From contig CAJWQX010000021.1 of NCBI GenBank assembly GCA_913045265.1, positions 1-47,706 of the forward strand: 47,706 nucleotides of DNA, given 5' to 3'. Below, in pieces: positions 43,119 to 47,706 of the stretch. The notes beneath the pieces are model-generated. The model had not been told where the DNA came from, made no database searches, and was given only the letters and a program-made list of their open reading frames with translations. Within the stretch, counting starts at the first letter, position 1. Each line of letters opens with the position of its first letter. The position numbers and the translations under genes are program-made. Source of the DNA: UBA11889 sp002313255 (lineage in GTDB: Bacteria; Pseudomonadota; Gammaproteobacteria; Pseudomonadales; Azotimanducaceae).

Positions 43119-43136
43119 GCCGGAGTCTCTTCCGGC
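43119..43136 (+). terminator. Hairpin between rpsU and yqeY (attenuator or processing site candidate)
   Basis: GCCGGA and TCCGGC form a perfect 6-bp stem with a six-base loop directly after the rpsU stop and seven bases before the yqeY start. The GGAG of the stem is the only Shine-Dalgarno-like sequence for yqeY. E. coli has an internal terminator at about this place to make bS21 in excess over DnaG; no T-run is seen here, so function is inferred. Confidence 0.4.
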
Positions 43137-43142
43137 CCCGCC

Positions 43143-43598
43143 ATGGGTAGCCAACTGAAGCAGTGTATCCAAGACGCGACCAAGCGCGCGATGCGTGCAC
43201 GTGAACGCCAGCAGCTCGGTGCACTACGTCTAATCAATGCTGCTTTAAAGCAGTTTGAGGTGGATGAGAGGAAGACGCTAAGCGATACGGCGGTACTCTC
43301 CATTCTCAATAAGATGCTGAAACAGCGACGCGATTCGTTGGAACAATACGAGGCGGCGGGGCGTGAAGATTTGGCGGGACAGGAACGCTTTGAGATCAAT
43401 CTCATCGAATCATTTATGCCGGCCCAAATGTCGGAAGCCGATATAGTTATCGCGGTAAAAAAAGCCGTTGAGGTGACCGGTGCGGAAACAATGAGCGACA
43501 TGGGTAAAGTTATGGCGCATCTTAAAGACGCGCTAACGGGTAAAGCAGATATGGGGGCGGTAAGCCAACGGGTAAAGGCGCAACTGAACCGAGCGTAA
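43143..43598 (+). CDS. GatB/YqeY domain-containing protein
   Basis: A 151-residue helical protein related to the tRNA-binding tail of GatB. RARERQQLGALRLINAALK, LNKMLKQRRDSLEQYEAAGREDL, and MGKVMAHLKDALTGKADMGAVSQRVK are family signatures. It lacks any catalytic domain and its cellular role is not settled. The location between rpsU and dnaG is conserved in Pseudomonas. The ATG at 43143 lacks a free ribosome binding site (see the hairpin just upstream). Confidence 0.93.
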   Translation: MGSQLKQCIQDATKRAMRARERQQLGALRLINAALKQFEVDERKTLSDTAVLSILNKMLKQRRDSLEQYEAAGREDLAGQERFEINLIESFMPAQMSEADIVIAVKKAVEVTGAETMSDMGKVMAHLKDALTGKADMGAVSQRVKAQLNRA

Positions 43599-43625
43599 TC
43601 TCGGCGACTTAGGTAAGCTGAGTTG

Positions 43626-45368
43626 ATGCCTGGACGGATCCCTCAATCGTTTATTAACGATCTGATCGAGCGGGTCGACATTGTCGAGGTGATTGATTCG
43701 CGGGTTTCGCTAAAACGTGCCGGCAAGAATCTACAAGCCCTTTGCCCTTTTCACGAAGAAAAGACGCCATCGTTCAGCGTTAACTCGGAAAAGCAGTTCT
43801 ATTACTGTTTTGGTTGTGGTGCGACCGGGACTTCGCTGCGCTTTCTTATGGAGTATGAGCGCCTTGAATTCGTTGAAGCCATTGAAACGCTAGCGCGGAT
43901 AGCGGGAGTCGAGGTGCCCCGCGAGGCGGGGATACAGAAACCCGTCGACACCGATTTGTACGAGATTCTGTCATCGGCGGATCGTTACTATCGATCCGTT
44001 ATTCGTGATCATGTTTTGAGTGGAAATGCTATCGAATACTTACGGGATCGAGGAGTGACCGGTGTCGCCGCACGTGATTTCGGCATTGGATTTGCGCCCG
44101 CGGGTTGGGATGGCTTGAAATCGGCCCTCGCGCAGTTCCCTGAGAACAAGCTTGTTGATGCGGGATTACTCGTCCGCAACGACGCGGGACGCGTTTACGA
44201 TCGCTTCAGAGAGCGAATTACCTTTCCAATCAGAGACACCCGGGGGCGGGTGGTTGGATTTGGGGGTCGGGTCCTCGGTGACGAGAAGCCCAAGTATCTC
44301 AATTCGCCAGAGACTGAAGTATTTCAAAAGAGCCGAGAATTGTATGGGCTGTTTGAGGCACGCCGCGCGTTGCGAGAACTGCCAAGATTGCTTGTGGTCG
44401 AAGGCTACATGGATGTCGTAGCGCTGGCCCAACATGGGGTTCCCAATGTCGTTGCCACGTTGGGAACGGCTACCAGCCAAGTACATTTTGAGAAGTTATT
44501 TCGGTACACGCGGGAAATTGTCTGCTGCTTTGACGGCGATTCAGCAGGTCGCGCCGCTGCCTGGAAAGCACTTTCCTCGGCCTTTCCTGTGCTGCACGAG
44601 GGTCGCCAACTTCGTTTCATGTTTGTTGGTGAGGGAGACGACCCCGATACGCTCATTCGGTCAGAAGGCGAGGCGAAATTTAAACAACTTGTTGAAGCTT
44701 CGGTTTCGGCTGGGGATTATTTTTTTAAGGAGATCGGCGCCGGGCTCGACCTTTTGAGCATGGACGCTAGGGCCCGACTAGCCGATCTCGCGCTACCGTT
44801 GATCGGAAAACTCCCGAACGGTCTTTACCGGCGCATGATGGTCGAACGATTGAGTCAAGAAGCGCAAATATCGATCGCCGCGATCGAAAAGCAGGTGGGG
44901 GTTTCATTTCAGACACGTCCTAACCAATCCACAACGGTCCCTCCCGAGTCAAAAATCGCGCGGAAATTGATGGGCTATCTCCTGCACGAACCGGCAATCG
45001 CAGAAGATCTTTCGCCAGAAATTCGAGAGGAGCTATTTGCGGCCTCGAGCGACACGCTATTTCCCCAGTTATTAAAAAGGGTGTTGGAGAAAAATTTGAC
45101 GGATACCAGCACAATCCTCGCGAGCTTTGTCGGCGAACCGGCGCACGAAGTAATGGTTGGGTTAACCGCCACGACCCCGTCGCTGGCAGGTGCTGCGTTG
45201 CGAAACGAATTTATTGACGGGGTGTATCGGTTGCTAGAAGAGCGTAGTAGAGATGCTCATCGAGCTCTGGCTCGGGATTTGCACGAAGACGATTCATCGG
45301 AACGATTGGCCGTTTATTGGAAGGCGCGTCGTGCAACCGATACAGGGAATGTTTCTGAGACGCCTTAG
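43626..45368 (+). CDS. dnaG: DNA primase
   Basis: A 580-residue primase that makes RNA primers at replication forks. The N-terminal zinc module has Cys40, His43, Cys61 and Cys64 (CPFHEEKTPSF...YYCFGCGATG). The RNA polymerase core follows, with the TOPRIM motif VVEGYMDVVALAQHG and FDGDSAGRAAAWKAL for metal binding. The C-terminal helicase-binding domain (after about residue 430) is diverged but of normal size. ATG at 43626 is preferred to the TTG three bases earlier. Confidence 0.96.
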   Translation: MPGRIPQSFINDLIERVDIVEVIDSRVSLKRAGKNLQALCPFHEEKTPSFSVNSEKQFYYCFGCGATGTSLRFLMEYERLEFVEAIETLARIAGVEVPREAGIQKPVDTDLYEILSSADRYYRSVIRDHVLSGNAIEYLRDRGVTGVAARDFGIGFAPAGWDGLKSALAQFPENKLVDAGLLVRNDAGRVYDRFRERITFPIRDTRGRVVGFGGRVLGDEKPKYLNSPETEVFQKSRELYGLFEARRALRELPRLLVVEGYMDVVALAQHGVPNVVATLGTATSQVHFEKLFRYTREIVCCFDGDSAGRAAAWKALSSAFPVLHEGRQLRFMFVGEGDDPDTLIRSEGEAKFKQLVEASVSAGDYFFKEIGAGLDLLSMDARARLADLALPLIGKLPNGLYRRMMVERLSQEAQISIAAIEKQVGVSFQTRPNQSTTVPPESKIARKLMGYLLHEPAIAEDLSPEIREELFAASSDTLFPQLLKRVLEKNLTDTSTILASFVGEPAHEVMVGLTATTPSLAGAALRNEFIDGVYRLLEERSRDAHRALARDLHEDDSSERLAVYWKARRATDTGNVSETP

Positions 45369-45478
45369 AATTTTTCTCATTGGGGCTCAAAAACCAACGT
45401 GTCAACGGCTATAATGGGGGGTTTAGCGGGCTGAGTTTGGAAAATAGTTGCTTCAGCCGACGTTCACCTTGAGGTTAT
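45369..45478 (+). promoter_or_regulatory. dnaG-rpoD intergenic region with a TATAAT box
   Basis: A perfect TATAAT lies at 45410-45415, suggesting that rpoD also has its own promoter. No -35-like hexamer is found 15-19 bases upstream, so it may be weak or activator dependent. GAGGTTAT directly before 45479 supplies the ribosome binding site. No hairpin with a T-run was seen after dnaG. Confidence 0.45.
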
Positions 45479-47425
45479 ATGGCCACACAGAAAGCGAAAG
45501 AGACAAAGAAAGCGAAAGACGCAAAGAAAGCGAAAGACGCAAAGAAAGCGAAAGAGGCAAAGAAAGCGAGAATATTGCCTGCATTGGTTCAAACGGGACA
45601 AAAGGAAGAGTCGCGTTTGAGAGATTTGATTGCAAAGGGTAAAGAGCAAGGGTTCTTAACCTACGCTGAGGTGAACGATCATCTTCCCGAGGATGTTAGC
45701 GATCCGGATCAGATCGAAGACATCATCCGGATGATCAATGACATGGGGATCACAGTTTATGAGACTGCCCCAGACGCCGATGACCTATTAAATGCGGGTG
45801 ATAACACTGCCGACGAGTTGGCGGCGGAAGAGGCTGCCGCCGCGCTTGCCGCTGTGGAGACGGAAGTTGGCCGAACAACCGATCCTGTACGGATGTACAT
45901 GCGCGAAATGGGAACCGTCGAACTTTTGACCCGCGAAGGCGAAATCGTCATTGCTAAAAGGATCGAAGAGGGCATTCGTGACATTCTTTCGGCGTTGGCT
46001 CTCTTTCCTGGACCGGTGGAGTACATTCTTGACACATACGATGAGGTGCGCGCCGAAGATCAACTCAGTGACTTGTTGATTGGGTACCTGGAACCGACCG
46101 ATGTTGTCGCGGCCGCTCCGCAAGTCGACCCAACGGCTAAAGATAAGAAAGATGATGACGACGAAGAGGAAGGACCGAAGGGACCGGATCCGATAGAAGC
46201 GAAGCGGCGATTTACCGCCCTTAAACGCGCTTATAACAAGTCTCAGAAGACGGTTAAGGCTGAAAAAGGAAGAACCACGAAGGCAGCGAAGGTCGATCTT
46301 GATAAGCTGAGTGTCGCCTTTTCACCGTTCAAACTGGTTCCGAGACATTTCGATCTGATCGTGATGCTCGCGCGTGGAACCTTGAATCGCGTACGACATC
46401 ACGAACGCGCGATCATGTCGCTTTGTGTACGCGAAGCGTGCATGCCGCGCAAAATCTTTCTGAAAGAATTTCAGGGAGGAGGCGAACTGTCGATTGCTTG
46501 GGTTGCTCGCCACATCAAAGGAAAGCACGGTTACAGCAAAGGATTGGGCGCGGTGAAGGACGATATCGTCCGTGCTCAGAAAAGACTTAAGCAGATTACG
46601 GACGAATGCGAACTGAGCGTGGCTGAAATCAAAGACATTAATCGCCGTATGTCGGTTGGGGAAGCCAAAGCAAGGCGCGCAAAGAAGGATATGGTCGAAG
46701 CCAATTTGCGCCTCGTCATTTCCATTGCTAAGAAGTACACGAACCGTGGTTTGCAGTTTCTAGACCTCATCCAAGAAGGAAATATCGGCCTCATGAAGGC
46801 GGTTGATAAGTTCGAATACCGCAGGGGATACAAGTTTTCGACCTATGCGACTTGGTGGATTCGTCAAGCGATTACTCGGTCGATTGCTGACCAGGCACGG
46901 ACGATTCGGATTCCCGTGCATATGATTGAGACCATCAACAAGCTAAACCGGGTATCGCGCCAAATGCTCCAGGAAATGGGAAGGGAACCTACGCCGGAAG
47001 AGCTGGGTGTGCGGATGGAAATGCCGGAGGATAAGGTCCGTCGTGTGTTAAAGATTGCGAAAGAACCGATTTCCATGGAAACGCCCATCGGCGATGACGA
47101 GGATTCGCACCTCGGCGATTTCATCGAGGATGCAACCATCGGATCACCGATCGAATTGGCTACCGACGAAGGATTGAAAGAAGCGACCCGAGAGGTGCTT
47201 GGTGGTCTGACAACGAGAGAAGCCAAAGTTCTGCGAATGCGTTTTGGTATCGATATGAATACTGACCATACCCTTGAGGAAGTAGGTAAACAGTTCGACG
47301 TGACGCGCGAGCGGATTCGTCAAATCGAGGCCAAAGCCTTGCGGAAACTTCGTCACCCGAGCCGGTCCGAACATCTTCGCTCCTTTTTGGACGAACTGTT
47401 TTCCGAAAATCAGAGCCCTGTTTAA
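45479..47425 (+). CDS. rpoD: RNA polymerase sigma-70 factor RpoD with a lysine-rich N-terminal repeat tail
   Basis: A 648-residue primary sigma factor. Region 1.1 begins at SRLRDLIAKGKEQGFLTYAEVNDHLPED; region 1.2 has DPVRMYMREMGTVELLTREGE; an acidic spacer (DDDDEEE) and the non-conserved region follow; region 2 has NLRLVISIAKKYTNRGLQFLDLIQEGN and YATWWIRQAITR; region 4 has the helix-turn-helix VTRERIRQIEAKALRKL. Ahead of region 1.1 are about 31 extra residues, mostly KAKDAK-type repeats, absent from E. coli and Pseudomonas RpoD as I know them. GAGG four bases before the ATG at 45479 supports this start, and no other start lies between the tail and region 1.1 except TTG codons within it. Confidence 0.97.
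   Translation: MATQKAKETKKAKDAKKAKDAKKAKEAKKARILPALVQTGQKEESRLRDLIAKGKEQGFLTYAEVNDHLPEDVSDPDQIEDIIRMINDMGITVYETAPDADDLLNAGDNTADELAAEEAAAALAAVETEVGRTTDPVRMYMREMGTVELLTREGEIVIAKRIEEGIRDILSALALFPGPVEYILDTYDEVRAEDQLSDLLIGYLEPTDVVAAAPQVDPTAKDKKDDDDEEEGPKGPDPIEAKRRFTALKRAYNKSQKTVKAEKGRTTKAAKVDLDKLSVAFSPFKLVPRHFDLIVMLARGTLNRVRHHERAIMSLCVREACMPRKIFLKEFQGGGELSIAWVARHIKGKHGYSKGLGAVKDDIVRAQKRLKQITDECELSVAEIKDINRRMSVGEAKARRAKKDMVEANLRLVISIAKKYTNRGLQFLDLIQEGNIGLMKAVDKFEYRRGYKFSTYATWWIRQAITRSIADQARTIRIPVHMIETINKLNRVSRQMLQEMGREPTPEELGVRMEMPEDKVRRVLKIAKEPISMETPIGDDEDSHLGDFIEDATIGSPIELATDEGLKEATREVLGGLTTREAKVLRMRFGIDMNTDHTLEEVGKQFDVTRERIRQIEAKALRKLRHPSRSEHLRSFLDELFSENQSPV
45491..45570 (+). repeat. 18-bp tandem repeat inside rpoD (about 4.4 copies)
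   Basis: Four units of 18 bases, each starting AAAGCGAAAGA and ending CAAAG, at 45491-45508, 45509-45526, 45527-45544 and 45545-45562, then a partial unit to 45570. The second and third units are identical; the first and fourth differ at two and one positions. Each encodes a six-residue Lys/Ala block, so gain or loss of a unit keeps the frame. The strand is strongly purine-rich. Confidence 0.95.
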
Positions 47426-47553
47426 GGACGGTTCGGTTTTTGCGCCCTCGGACGGTCTGAGCGCTGTTCCGTGCAGCATGCTGCCTTAACGCTGCAGTTT
47501 AGTTCTGAGGATGGATCGGTAGATCGATCAAGGGCCCCAAGTGGGCTCTATGT
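47426..47553. terminator. Gap after rpoD with a GC-rich hairpin
   Basis: This 128-base space separates rpoD from a converging gene. AGGGCCC at 47531-47537 pairs with GGGCTCT at 47543-47549 (one G-U pair) around a five-base loop and could stop transcripts from either side. There is no clear T-run. A second small stem, TGCAGC/GCTGCA, lies near 47472-47497. No tRNA was recognised. Confidence 0.38.
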
Positions 47554-47706
47554 TCAGAAAGCGAATCCTAAAAATTCGAACAACGAGATGCCGTAGCGGT
47601 CTCGGTACGTAATCCAAGAGAGAACAACAAAAAGGGCGGAAACGGACAGGCTGAAAACAAGTACCGCGATCAGGGCAACCAAACTTTCGCTAAATAACAC
47701 GTCGAT
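47554..47706 (-). CDS. C-terminal end of a membrane protein (runs off the window)
   Basis: An open frame enters from the right edge and stops at 47554-47556. The 50 visible residues contain one long hydrophobic segment (SLVALIAVLVFSLSVSALFVVL) listed here by its ends only, around residues 7-30 of the fragment, followed by a polar TYRDRYGIS stretch and a short hydrophobic tail ending GFAF. The family cannot be told from this piece. It is convergent with rpoD. The frame is open throughout and the composition is protein-like, but it is too short for high confidence. Confidence 0.5.
   Translation of the reverse strand: MDVLFSESLVALIAVLVFSLSVSALFVVLSWITYRDRYGISLFEFLGFAF

Noticed and set aside
45479..45570. 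CRISPR array at the rpoD repeats
   Set aside because: Units are directly adjacent with no spacers, and they code in frame for Lys/Ala.
45453..45649. Ser/Leu and Phe/Leu/Arg repeat peptides on the minus strand opposite the rpoD start
   Set aside because: They only reflect translation of the complement of the 18-bp repeat in other frames.

Overview
The window looks like a chromosomal stretch of a gammaproteobacterium with moderate GC content, probably free-living and aerobic (ubiquinone synthesis by Coq7, several acyl-CoA dehydrogenases). From memory of Pseudomonas aeruginosa gene order, two conserved neighbourhoods can be recognised: dsbD-aroQ-accB-prmA-dusB-purH-purD, and (read from the right end) rpoD-dnaG-yqeY-rpsU-tsaD-cca-apaH-apaG-rsmA-surA-lptD / amgK-murU / rpe-gph-trpE / trpGDC-osmC / coq7. 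Here these lie side by side. No rRNA, tRNA, CRISPR array, transposase or phage gene was seen, and no gap without a gene exceeds 300 bases.

Left part (1-12.4 kb): the first codons of an SrkA-type kinase on the minus strand, two overlapping FadE1/FadE2/DmdC-type acyl-CoA dehydrogenases, a minus-strand operon (small membrane protein, Mpl murein-peptide ligase, methylthioribose-kinase-like protein, nucleoside hydrolase), then a pyrophosphate-dependent phosphofructokinase facing a proton-pumping pyrophosphatase, and a PCuAC copper chaperone with a lipoprotein.

Middle part (12.4-25.9 kb): DsbD, AroQ, AccB, PrmA, DusB, PurH and PurD in the usual order, but without accC and fis; an LLM-class oxidoreductase; Coq7; a remnant of an AlkD-like DNA glycosylase; VOC and OsmC proteins; a frameshifted crotonase; and trpC-trpD-trpG.

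Right part (26-47.7 kb): four unrelated genes (glycosyltransferase, M20 amidohydrolase, secreted alpha/beta hydrolase, acyl-CoA dehydrogenase) sit between trpG and trpE, an insertion hot spot in Pseudomonas. Then trpE-gph-rpe, murU-amgK (cell-wall sugar recycling), lptD-surA (outer-membrane biogenesis), rsmA-apaG-apaH, cca, tsaD, and the macromolecular synthesis operon rpsU-yqeY-dnaG-rpoD. pdxA is missing between surA and rsmA, and crp/vfr is missing after trpC.

The most unusual single feature is RpoD, whose N-terminus carries a lysine/alanine-rich tail encoded by an 18-bp tandem repeat. Other points of note are the repeated loss of single genes (accC, fis, crp/vfr, pdxA) from otherwise conserved operons, the internally deleted AlkD remnant, and the nucleoside hydrolase/sugar kinase pair. 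Many neighbouring genes overlap by 1-4 bases (ATGA, GTGA, TTGA, TGATG), and TTG or GTG starts are common.
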